Source: Clostridiales bacterium
GTDB taxonomy: Bacteria; Bacillota; Clostridia; Oscillospirales; Oscillospiraceae
DNA: 64,000 nucleotides
Direction: 5' to 3'
Assembly: GCA_004554585.1 (NCBI GenBank)
Contig: SFLH01000011.1
Span: 8,308 to 72,307, forward strand
This document shows, one piece after another, positions 1 through 6,432 of the stretch. Within the stretch, counting starts at the first letter, position 1, and the number at the start of each line of letters is the position of its first letter. A model generated the notes under the pieces. The model did no database searches. It had not been told where the DNA came from and saw only the letters and a program-made list of their open reading frames with translations. Made by a program: the position numbers and the translations under genes.

Positions 1-375
1 GCCATAGGACAGGCGGGACATGGGACGGCCCAGATAGTCCAGGCGGTAGTCGCTGTGGACCGTGGACACGGTGGGCAGACCGGTCCGCCGGGCCAGGAAG
101 GCGGCCATCATATTGCCCCGGGCGCCGTGGCTGTGGATGATGTCGAAGCCCTCTTCTCGGACCAGGCGCTCCAGCCGTTTCAAATTGGCAAAGAAATTCC
201 GGCTGGACAGGACCATGGTGTCGATGCCCAGTTCCCGGGCCTCTTGGGTGAAGGGTCCTTCCGTGAAGCAGACCATTTTTACGGGGATGAGGGGGGTCAG
301 ACCGGCCAGCAGCGTGTGTACGTGGGTTTTGGCGCCGCCGGTGTCGCCGCCGCTGATCAAATGGAGTACTTTCAT
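1..375 (-). CDS. Glycosyltransferase family 4, N-terminal part (runs off left edge)
   Basis: The first 125 residues of a GT-B glycosyltransferase that would move a sugar from an activated donor to a cell-envelope acceptor. The N-terminus reads MKVLHLISGGDTGGAKTHV, the usual GT4 opening with a glycine-rich acceptor-side loop. A second typical segment, FDIIHSHGARGNMMAAF, follows near residue 80. The start at 375 has GGAGG about eight bases upstream. The donor-binding C-terminal half lies outside the window, so the sugar and acceptor cannot be named. It is divergent from the lysine-riboswitch gene and is not in an operon with anything visible here. Confidence 0.85.
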   Translation of the reverse strand, partial: MKVLHLISGGDTGGAKTHVHTLLAGLTPLIPVKMVCFTEGPFTQEARELGIDTMVLSSRNFFANLKRLERLVREEGFDIIHSHGARGNMMAAFLARRTGLPTVSTVHSDYRLDYLGRPMSRLSYG

Positions 376-442
376 TGTGCTTCCTCCGAAAACAGGGAAA
401 TACAGCCCCAGGGGGAACGAATGCCCCCCAGAGTAGAAAATC

Positions 443-448
443 ATTATA
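443..448 (-). promoter_or_regulatory. Candidate -10 (TATAAT) of the glycosyltransferase gene
   Basis: A consensus TATAAT on the minus strand lies about 70 bases before the start codon at 375. No good -35 hexamer is seen 17 bases further upstream. Confidence 0.4.
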
Positions 449-589
449 GCATAGCCCGTCCTTTTTTTCCACCCCTATCCCCCAGGAGAACCCATTCTGT
501 TTTTGTGGGAAAACTTTTTGCCCGGCTTTGCTTGGCGGGTACTGGGGCCGATAGCTGGAGGAGAAAAACAGGAAAAACGGGAAAAAGGA

Positions 590-617
590 TTGACATTTCG
601 ACAGGAAATGATACCAT
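590..617 (+). promoter_or_regulatory. Promoter of the lysine riboswitch transcript
   Basis: A consensus -35 TTGACA (590-595) and a -10-like TACCAT (612-617) are 16 bases apart. Transcription would begin just before the conserved riboswitch core. Confidence 0.6.
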
Positions 618-627
618 GGTGAGACAA

Positions 628-800
628 GTGTGATAGAGGTGCGGCCACGAAAAGTAACCTCTCCCGGATGCCAAGGCCGGCGGGGGAGGGGAAAGGCGTG
701 TTCGCCGAGGTTCTAAGGGCGGGCCTGACGCCTTTGGGGCCGGGCTGTGGGAGAAGATCCCTCAGACTGTCGTCCCCTTGGGACGGAGCGCTGTCATGGT
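628..800 (+). ncRNA. Lysine riboswitch (L box) aptamer
   Basis: The RNA contains, in order, the conserved lysine-aptamer blocks: GATAGAGGTGCG (633 on), AAAGTA, GGATG-CC-AAGG, GGGAAAGG, CGCCGAGG, GGGCTG and GACTGTC. The ends TGATAG and CTGTCA can close the P1 helix. These blocks and their order match the family as known from lysC leaders of Firmicutes. It lies directly upstream of an intrinsic terminator and the NhaC-family gene. The simplest reading is transcriptional shut-off when lysine is plentiful. One core base differs (GCCGAGG instead of GCCGAAG). Confidence 0.88.
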
Positions 801-818
801 TTCCTTGCTCAACTAGTG

Positions 819-846
819 AAGTCATGACAACGTCATGACTTTTTTT
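819..846 (+). terminator. Riboswitch-controlled intrinsic terminator
   Basis: A perfect 10-bp stem, AAGTCATGAC with loop AAC, is followed by a T-run at 840-846. It sits between the lysine aptamer and the ribosome binding site of the transporter gene, so it is the likely expression platform. Confidence 0.85.
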
Positions 847-865
847 GAGAAAAGGAGAGAACACC

Positions 866-2629
866 ATGCGAAAGAATCCACGTCGTCTGCTGGCTCTGCT
901 GGCAGTGGCGGTGGTGCTGCTGTTTGCGATGAGCGCCACTGCCATGGCTGCCGGGGACCCTACGGAGGAGCCGGGCAGCAAGATGATCGAGTGCAGCGAC
1001 TGCGGCACCACCGGCCTGTGCATGACCTGCTATGGTCAGGACGAGGCCTGCGAGGCCTGCGGCGGCACCTTCCTGTGCCCCACCTGCCAGGGAACGGGGT
1101 ATGTAGAATCCCCCAGCCATTTCTACAACACCATCTGGGCGCTGCTGCCCCCGGTCATTGCCATTGCCCTGGCGCTGATCACCAAGGAGGTCTACTCTTC
1201 CCTGTTCATTGGTATCGTAGCCGGCGGCCTGCTCTATGCCAACTTTGGCTTTGAGGGGACCGTGCGCCATGTTTTTCTGGAGGGAATTGTCCCCTCGGTG
1301 GCCAATTCCTACAACATGGGCATCCTCATCTTCCTGGTGATCCTGGGGGCCATGGTCTGCCTGATGAACCGGGCGGGAGGCTCTGCCGCCTTTGGCCGGT
1401 GGGCTCAGACCCACATTAGGTCCCGGGTGGGTGCCCAGCTGGCCACGGTGATCCTGGGCTGCCTGATCTTCATCGACGACTACTTCAACTGCCTGACTGT
1501 GGGCAGCGTGATGCGTCCCATCACCGACAAACACAAAGTTTCTCGGGCCAAGCTGGCCTACCTGATCGATGCCACGGCAGCCCCGGTGTGCATCATTGCC
1601 CCCATCTCCTCCTGGGCGGCGGCGGTGGCGGGCTTTGCCGAGGACGGCCAGGGCTTGAACCTCTTCATCCGGGCCATCCCTTACAACTTCTACGCCCTGC
1701 TGACCATCCTGATGATGGTGGGCATCTCCCTGATGAAGATCGACTACGGCCCCATGGCCCGCCACGAGCGAAACGCCATGGAGAACGGCGACCTCTTCTC
1801 CGGGAAGAACCCCTATGCCGACCTTCAGGCGGAAGAGGACGAGAGCCACGGCCGGGTGATGGACCTGGTACTGCCCATTATCCTGCTGATCATCTGCTGT
1901 GTCACAGGTATGCTCTACTCCGGTGGCTTCTTTGATGGCACCGGGGTGGTGGAGGCCTTCTCCAATTCCGACGCCTCGGTGGGCCTGCTGCTGGGCTCTG
2001 CCTTTGCCCTGGTGTTCACCTTTATTTACTACGCCATCCGCCGTTCCATGACCTTCAGTAACATGATGTCCTGCATCCCCGAGGGCTTTAAGGCCATGGT
2101 CCCCGCCATTCTCATCCTCAGCTTTGCCTGGAGCCTGAAGGCCATGACCGACTCTCTGGGCGCCAAGTACTTCGTTCGGGACTTTGTCTACAGCAATGCC
2201 GCCAGCGTGCAGATGTTCCTGCCGGCCATAGTCTTCCTCATTGGCTGTCTGCTGGCCTTTGCCACCGGCACCAGCTGGGGGACCTTCGGCATGCTCATTC
2301 CCATTGTCCAGAGCGTCTTCCCCATGGACAACCCCCTGTCCGTGGTGTGCATCTCCGCCTGCATGGCCGGTGCGGTGTGCGGCGACCACTGCTCGCCCAT
2401 TTCCGACACCACCATCATGGCCTCGGCCGGCGCCCAGTGCGACCACGTCAGCCACGTCTCCACCCAGCTGCCATATGCTATCACCGTGGCAGCGGTGAGC
2501 TTCGTCAGCTACATCATCGCGGGGTTTGTGCCCAACGCCTTCATCGCCCTGCCCATCGCCATCGTGCTCATGGTCCTCACCTTGTTCGGTTTGCGGATGG
2601 GAAGCAAGCGAAAGGCAGGGGCTGCCTGA
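866..2629 (+). CDS. NhaC-family transporter with N-terminal signal peptide and four-CxxC domain; likely lysine transporter
   Basis: A 587-residue multi-pass membrane protein of the NhaC Na+/H+ antiporter superfamily. Family segments include IFIDDYFNCLTVGSVMRPI, PVCIIAPISSWAAA and ATGTSWGTFG. The ATG at 866 is chosen because AAAGGAGAG precedes it; an upstream in-frame TTG at 845 overlaps the terminator. Residues 1-29 form a signal-peptide-like helix ending AMAAG. Then come eight cysteines in four CxxC pairs (43/46, 52/55, 62/65, 71/74), the last reading CPTCQGTG as in DnaJ zinc fingers. Such a domain is not usual in NhaC proteins. Control by a lysine riboswitch argues for lysine uptake; NhaC-type candidates of this kind (LysW) are known from comparative genomics. 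Sodium or proton coupling is inferred. Confidence 0.85.
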   Translation: MRKNPRRLLALLAVAVVLLFAMSATAMAAGDPTEEPGSKMIECSDCGTTGLCMTCYGQDEACEACGGTFLCPTCQGTGYVESPSHFYNTIWALLPPVIAIALALITKEVYSSLFIGIVAGGLLYANFGFEGTVRHVFLEGIVPSVANSYNMGILIFLVILGAMVCLMNRAGGSAAFGRWAQTHIRSRVGAQLATVILGCLIFIDDYFNCLTVGSVMRPITDKHKVSRAKLAYLIDATAAPVCIIAPISSWAAAVAGFAEDGQGLNLFIRAIPYNFYALLTILMMVGISLMKIDYGPMARHERNAMENGDLFSGKNPYADLQAEEDESHGRVMDLVLPIILLIICCVTGMLYSGGFFDGTGVVEAFSNSDASVGLLLGSAFALVFTFIYYAIRRSMTFSNMMSCIPEGFKAMVPAILILSFAWSLKAMTDSLGAKYFVRDFVYSNAASVQMFLPAIVFLIGCLLAFATGTSWGTFGMLIPIVQSVFPMDNPLSVVCISACMAGAVCGDHCSPISDTTIMASAGAQCDHVSHVSTQLPYAITVAAVSFVSYIIAGFVPNAFIALPIAIVLMVLTLFGLRMGSKRKAGAA

Positions 2630-2652
2630 GCGACCCACAGTCTCTATGGAAC

Positions 2653-2692
2653 AAGGACCACCTGGTATGGCTCACCGGGTGGTCCTTTTTTT
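2653..2692 (+). terminator. Intrinsic terminator after the NhaC-family gene
   Basis: GGACCACC pairs with GGTGGTCC across a 17-base loop, and seven T residues follow on the plus strand. The hairpin overlaps the last codons of the convergent half-transporter gene. Confidence 0.75.
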
Positions 2693-3070
2693 CACGCTGT
2701 CGTCGGCGGGCTTGTCCCGGCGCAGCAGCTGCGTCAGTCCTACATACAGCAGGAACAGACCGAAGAGTTTGCGCAGCAGGCCTGTGTCCAGGCCGTTGGA
2801 GACCCAGGCGGCCAGCCCTGCAGCAGCCAGGCCGGCCAGCACGGCAGGGAGGATGGCCTGCTTTTCCAGCAGGCCGTTTTTTTGGTGGGACGGCAGAGCG
2901 GCTGCGGCGGCGGGGAGAAAGTAGAGCAGGTTGATCCCCTGGGCTTGGTGCTGGTCCAGGGCGGCAAAGGCGGTCAGATAGATCAGCAGCAGGGAGCCGC
3001 CCCCAATGCCGAAGGCGGAGAGGATTCCAGTGGCGGTGCCGGCCAGCAGGGGAATGAGCCAGCTGGTCAT
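2672..3070 (-). CDS. TauE/SafE (TSUP) half-transporter, second subunit
   Basis: A 132-residue membrane protein with about four hydrophobic segments. It carries one copy of the TSUP signature (SAFGIGGGSLLL near residue 20). A normal TauE/SafE anion exporter has two such halves in about 250 residues; this is a single half. Its ATG (3070) overlaps the TGA of the preceding half-gene by four bases (ATGA), which implies translational coupling and probably assembly as a heterodimer. The substrate is likely an organic or sulfur-containing anion from family knowledge only. A recent stop or frameshift in one long gene is less likely because the downstream half has a proper overlapping start. Confidence 0.75.
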   Translation of the reverse strand: MTSWLIPLLAGTATGILSAFGIGGGSLLLIYLTAFAALDQHQAQGINLLYFLPAAAAALPSHQKNGLLEKQAILPAVLAGLAAAGLAAWVSNGLDTGLLRKLFGLFLLYVGLTQLLRRDKPADDSVKKRTTR

Positions 3071-3432
3071 CGGGTCAGGGAGGTCCAGGCCCCATAGAGG
3101 ATCAGCAGGGCAAACGCCCGCTTGAGCCAGACCACAGGCACCTTTTGAAAGATTCGTCCGCCAATCCACCCGCCAATGAGGCCGCCAGCCAGATAGGGCA
3201 GGGCCGTCAGCAGGTCCAAATGCCCTTTGGCAAAATAGATCCCTGCCGATAGCACGCACAGCGGCAGAATGATGGCCACCGAGCTGGCAAGCGCCCGGCG
3301 CCGGTCCAGACCGCACTGACTCATGAGCAGGGGGACCAACACCATGCCGCCGCCTCCGCCAAAGAAGCCGTTGATCAGCCCTGCTGCGCCGCCGGCCGCC
3401 GCCGCGGGGAGCCAAGAATGTCTTCGTTTCAA
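3067..3432 (-). CDS. TauE/SafE (TSUP) half-transporter, first subunit
   Basis: A 121-residue membrane protein with the signature GFFGGGGGMVLVPLL near residues 23-37 and about four membrane segments, matching the N-terminal half of TSUP exporters. The only plausible start is the TTG at 3432, preceded six bases away by GGAGGAGGGGG. That ribosome binding site forms the 3' arm of a terminator-like hairpin, with the T-run running into the start codon, so initiation may depend on whether the hairpin forms. It is followed by the second half-gene with an ATGA overlap. Function is inferred as a two-part anion exporter. Confidence 0.72.
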   Translation of the reverse strand: MKRRHSWLPAAAAGGAAGLINGFFGGGGGMVLVPLLMSQCGLDRRRALASSVAIILPLCVLSAGIYFAKGHLDLLTALPYLAGGLIGGWIGGRIFQKVPVVWLKRAFALLILYGAWTSLTR

Positions 3433-3475
3433 AAAAATCCCCCTCCTCCGGCCTAGTTTGCCGGGGAAGGGGGAC
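3433..3475 (-). terminator. Terminator hairpin after tcdA that contains the RBS of the next gene
   Basis: On the minus strand, TCCCCCTTCCCCGGC pairs with GCCGGAGGAGGGGGA and is followed by seven T residues. The 3' arm is also the Shine-Dalgarno sequence of the half-transporter gene starting at 3432. Confidence 0.7.
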
Positions 3476-3477
3476 GT

Positions 3478-4191
3478 TTATTCTCGGATCAAATCCTGGA
3501 TGACCGCGCCGGCTAGGACGAATCCAGCCACCGGGGGCACCCAAGGGGCGCTGGCTGGTACCGAACGCCGGCCGGGGGGCGGGGCCTCCCGCTGCTCCGG
3601 GGTGTGGGGAAGCTCTGGGGAGTAGACCACCTTGTGGTGGAGGATGCCCCGGTGCTTGAGCTCCTTGCGCAGGATACGGGCCAGGGGACAGCCCTGGGTC
3701 TTGGCAATGTCTGTCACCTGGAACTGGGTGGGGTCCAGCTTGTTGCCGGTGCCCATGGAGGAGAGGATGGGGATGCCCCGGGACAGGGCACTCTCGATGA
3801 GGTCCAGCTTGCAGGAGACCAAGTCGATGGCATCGACGATGTAGTCATAGGGGAGGGCAAAGAAGCGGGTGCGGTTTTCCGCCTCGTATTTCTCCGGGAT
3901 CAAGTGGAGCACGCAGTCTGGATGGATGTCCCGGATTCGCTGGGCCATGGCGGCGGTTTTCTCCAGCCCCAAGGTGGAGTGGAGGGCCTCGGCCTGGCGG
4001 TTGAGGTTGGTCAGGCCAACGGTATCGTGATCCACCAGGGTGAGCTCCCCCACGCCGGCCCGGGCCAGGGCCTCGGCACACCAGCTGCCCACGCCGCCGA
4101 TGCCAAAGACTGCCACATGGGACTGGGCGAGCCGGTCCATGGCGGCCTGGCCCAGCAGCATTTCGGTGCGGAGAAATTGTTGATTTTCCAT
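3478..4191 (-). CDS. tcdA: tRNA threonylcarbamoyladenosine dehydratase (TcdA/CsdL)
   Basis: A 237-residue E1-like enzyme that uses ATP to cyclise t6A at position 37 of tRNAs to ct6A. The nucleotide-binding motif GIGGVGSWCAEALAR lies at residues 30-44, followed by DHDTVGLTNLNRQ. The segment MGTGNKLDPTQFQVTDIAKT is characteristic of TcdA among ThiF/HesA relatives, as are the length and the C-terminal glycine-rich helix (AGFVLAGAVIQDLI). The residue that would be the catalytic cysteine is within QGCPLARILRKEL. It is probably transcribed alone, between two terminators on the same strand. Confidence 0.9.
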   Translation of the reverse strand: MENQQFLRTEMLLGQAAMDRLAQSHVAVFGIGGVGSWCAEALARAGVGELTLVDHDTVGLTNLNRQAEALHSTLGLEKTAAMAQRIRDIHPDCVLHLIPEKYEAENRTRFFALPYDYIVDAIDLVSCKLDLIESALSRGIPILSSMGTGNKLDPTQFQVTDIAKTQGCPLARILRKELKHRGILHHKVVYSPELPHTPEQREAPPPGRRSVPASAPWVPPVAGFVLAGAVIQDLIRE

Positions 4192-4211
4192 AGGGTGCCT
4201 CCGAAAAGAAT

Positions 4212-4240
4212 CCCCGCAGAGGCGGCTGGCCTCCGCGGGG
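4212..4240 (-). terminator. Terminator after the foldase gene
   Basis: On the minus strand, CCCCGCGGAGGC pairs with GCCTCTGCGGGG and is followed by ATTCTTTT. Confidence 0.7.
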
Positions 4241-4248
4241 AAGGGGAT

Positions 4249-5799
4249 TTACAGGTTGGGGATGTTCTTGCCGTCTTCGGTCAGCTCGGCGGGATAGGAC
4301 TCCTGAAGCTGGGAATACCAGCTGTCGTAGTCATCGCTGCGCAGGGCGCTGGCAGCCTGATACTTCCAGCGGACCTGGCCGAATTCCTGGACGTAGAGGA
4401 TCTCATAGCCCACCACGTTGCCGGAGCTGTCGCTGGACTCCACAATGGTGGTGTCGCCCACCTGGCGGTCTGTGTCAAAGAGCCAGACGGCCAGGCTGGA
4501 GGCCAGGGTGTCCCGGTTGGCTTCCTCGCAGAGGCCGCCGTTGTCCTTGGTGGTGGCGTCGTCGCTGTTTGCCTGGGCCAGGGCGCCGAAGGAATCGGCG
4601 GTGGCCTCCCCGGCGCTCCACTGATCCAGCAGGGCCTGGGCTTCCTCTTTGGCGGCGGCCAGCTGTTCCTCGGTGGGCAGGTCGGTGGAACCGTCCTCGC
4701 TGGGGGTGGTGTCGGCCAGAACCTGAATGGTCCGGTAGGTCAGGGTCTGATAGCTGTCCTCCGCTCTCTCCCGGCCCAGGAACTGGACCACGCAGTAACC
4801 GGTGCCGCTGACCTCGATGGAGGTGATGTCCCCCGCCTGTCGGCTGGAGTCGGTGAGCCACTCCTTGTAGGTGCTGGACAGGGAGGAACCCAGGGTGTCG
4901 CTGCTGTGGTTGTACTCCGGGTCACTGTAGGACTCCGCGGTGGTCTCGTCCTGGTATGCGGCGGCGGCGGTGTTGAAGGCGGTGCCTGCCTGGACCTGGG
5001 CGATCATGGCGTCAGCGTTCTGGCTGGCCTGGTCCATGGCGGCCTGGGTCTCCTCCTCGCTGGGCTCCACGGTGTTGCCGTCCTCGTCGGTGGTGGACTC
5101 GGGCAGGTCGGCGTTGATGTAGCAGTAGCGGTAGTCGTAGGAGTCCAGGTCAGCGGTGTGCTCCTGGTAATAGGCCTCCAACTCTTCATCGGTGTAGGTA
5201 AAGGAGTCCGTTTTCTCCTGGGCGTACTCGCTGGCCAGGACGGACTTGGTCAGACAGTCCTTGAACAGGGACTTGGTCATATTCCGGCCGTAAGAAGCCT
5301 TCAGATAGCTGCCCTCGGAACCCAGGCCGCTCTGCATACTGTAGGTGTACAGGCTGTCCATGTTGTCCTCGATGGTCTGCTTGCCCTCGTCGGAGAGCGT
5401 ATAGCCGGCGGCCTCGGCCTCATTGCAGAGGATGGTCACCTGCTGGAGCTGCTCGAGAGCCTGCTGCAGGAAGTAGTCGGCATAGGTGGTGCCGTCCTCC
5501 TCGCTGTAGATCTGCTCGCTGGGGCTCTTGGAAGTGTCATAGCCCATGTCATAGCCCAGCTGGGAATACTGCTGAGCCTGGGAGATGTAGCTGTTGGCCA
5601 CGGAGTGATAGTAATAGGAGACTTCGGTGACGTTGAATTCCTGGTCCCCCACGGTAGCGGCGACAGCCCGCTGATTGCCGTAAAAGAACGTATGCCAGAT
5701 CAGCAGCGCGGCCACCAGGACGGCAATGACGATACCGATGGTCCAGTAGAGCTTGGCTTTCTGGCTCATCGGCTCTTTCCGTTGGTTGGATTGCTTCAT
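4249..5799 (-). CDS. Membrane-anchored peptidyl-prolyl isomerase / foldase (SurA-PrsA type)
   Basis: A 516-residue extracytoplasmic protein with one N-terminal membrane anchor (about residues 16-39, YWTIGIVIAVLVAALLIW). A SurA-N-like helical domain follows, then an acidic linker (about 225-250). A parvulin-type domain at about residues 330-480 includes the segment ALAQANSDDATTKDNGGLCEE, close to the NSDD/GG motif of rotamases. It lacks a lipobox, so it is a transmembrane and not a lipoprotein PrsA. The start is uncertain: GGAGG lies 14 bases before the ATG at 5799, and an in-frame ATG at 5769 (MSQKAK) is an alternative. It probably assists folding of secreted proteins. Confidence 0.82.
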   Translation of the reverse strand: MKQSNQRKEPMSQKAKLYWTIGIVIAVLVAALLIWHTFFYGNQRAVAATVGDQEFNVTEVSYYYHSVANSYISQAQQYSQLGYDMGYDTSKSPSEQIYSEEDGTTYADYFLQQALEQLQQVTILCNEAEAAGYTLSDEGKQTIEDNMDSLYTYSMQSGLGSEGSYLKASYGRNMTKSLFKDCLTKSVLASEYAQEKTDSFTYTDEELEAYYQEHTADLDSYDYRYCYINADLPESTTDEDGNTVEPSEEETQAAMDQASQNADAMIAQVQAGTAFNTAAAAYQDETTAESYSDPEYNHSSDTLGSSLSSTYKEWLTDSSRQAGDITSIEVSGTGYCVVQFLGRERAEDSYQTLTYRTIQVLADTTPSEDGSTDLPTEEQLAAAKEEAQALLDQWSAGEATADSFGALAQANSDDATTKDNGGLCEEANRDTLASSLAVWLFDTDRQVGDTTIVESSDSSGNVVGYEILYVQEFGQVRWKYQAASALRSDDYDSWYSQLQESYPAELTEDGKNIPNL

Positions 5800-5853
5800 A
5801 GCGATTGGTTCATCCTCCTTATCTTTTCTGGTAGGAAAAGTTTACGAGCATAC

Positions 5854-5882
5854 ATTATAGCAAACCTGCCTGTCCATTGCAA
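5854..5882 (-). promoter_or_regulatory. Promoter of the foldase gene
   Basis: Minus-strand -35 TTGCAA (5877-5882) and consensus -10 TATAAT (5854-5859), separated by 17 bases. Confidence 0.75.
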
Positions 5883-5999
5883 GAATTTAGGGAAAAAGAA
5901 TGCATGATCCGCCGTCATTTCCCCCCTTGCGCCGGCGGAAAGCCGAAAGGGATGGGGAGGGATAGCGCTTATTTCCGGCAAAATCGGGGAAAAACCATC

Positions 6000-6028
6000 T
6001 TGACAAATACCCCTTGGGGGTATATGAT
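6000..6028 (+). promoter_or_regulatory. Promoter of the csoR-copA operon
   Basis: -35 TTGACA (6000-6005) and -10 TATGAT (6023-6028) with a 17-base spacer. The spacer is almost wholly filled by the first CsoR-type inverted repeat, so repressor binding would block RNA polymerase directly. Confidence 0.85.
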
Positions 6029-6049
6029 GCAGATACCCAGGAGGGGTAT
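6008..6049 (+). promoter_or_regulatory. Two CsoR-type operators
   Basis: Two G/C-tract inverted repeats lie close together: TACCCC-TTG-GGGGTA at 6008-6022 and ATACCC-AGGA-GGGGTAT at 6033-6049. Both fit the TACCC(C)-N-GGGGTA layout of CsoR operators. The first lies in the promoter spacer and the second just after the -10. Confidence 0.8.
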
Positions 6050-6070
6050 TTTGAAGAGGAGGGAGCTGCC

Positions 6071-6373
6071 ATGGAAGAGAACACCTGCTGCTGCCACAAG
6101 ACCAAAGAGCGCACACCGGAAGAGGTGAAGAAACTGCTCAACCGCCTCAGCCGCATTGAAGGCCAGATCCGGGGCATCCGGGGCATGGTGGAGAAGGATG
6201 CCTACTGCACTGACATCCTCACACAGTCAGCGGCGGTCACTGCCGCCATGAACGCCTTCAACCGGGACCTGCTGGCCAGCCACATCCGCACCTGTGTGGT
6301 CAATGACATCCGGGCAGGAAAGGATGAGGTCATCGACGAGTTGGTGCTTACCTTGCAGAAGCTGATGAAGTGA
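6071..6373 (+). CDS. csoR: Copper-sensing transcriptional repressor CsoR
   Basis: A 100-residue all-helical repressor of the CsoR/RcnR family. The Cu(I)-binding set is present: C46 (AYCTD), H71 and C75 (HIRTC). The N-terminal region RLSRIEGQIRGIRGMVE is the family hallmark. An additional CCC cluster at residues 6-8 is not part of the usual site. Copper binding should release the repressor from the inverted repeats in its own promoter and induce copA downstream. The ATG at 6071 follows GGAGG; an upstream TTG at 6014 lies inside the operator and is not used. Confidence 0.9.
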   Translation: MEENTCCCHKTKERTPEEVKKLLNRLSRIEGQIRGIRGMVEKDAYCTDILTQSAAVTAAMNAFNRDLLASHIRTCVVNDIRAGKDEVIDELVLTLQKLMK

Positions 6374-6432
6374 GAAACACGATTTCCGAAAGGCCTTGTA
6401 AAGGCGCATGAGGCCTGTGGAGGGAGGATGCT

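Noticed and set aside
833..2638. Long open frame of 601 codons on the minus strand opposite the NhaC-family gene
   Set aside because: Product is low-complexity (Gly, His, Asp, Gln) with no motif; the plus-strand gene has a riboswitch, SD and family motifs. A GC-skew shadow.
3604..5907. 767-codon plus-strand open frame opposite tcdA and the foldase gene
   Set aside because: Covers two convincing minus-strand genes, has Val/Gly/Leu-rich nonsense composition and no ribosome binding site.
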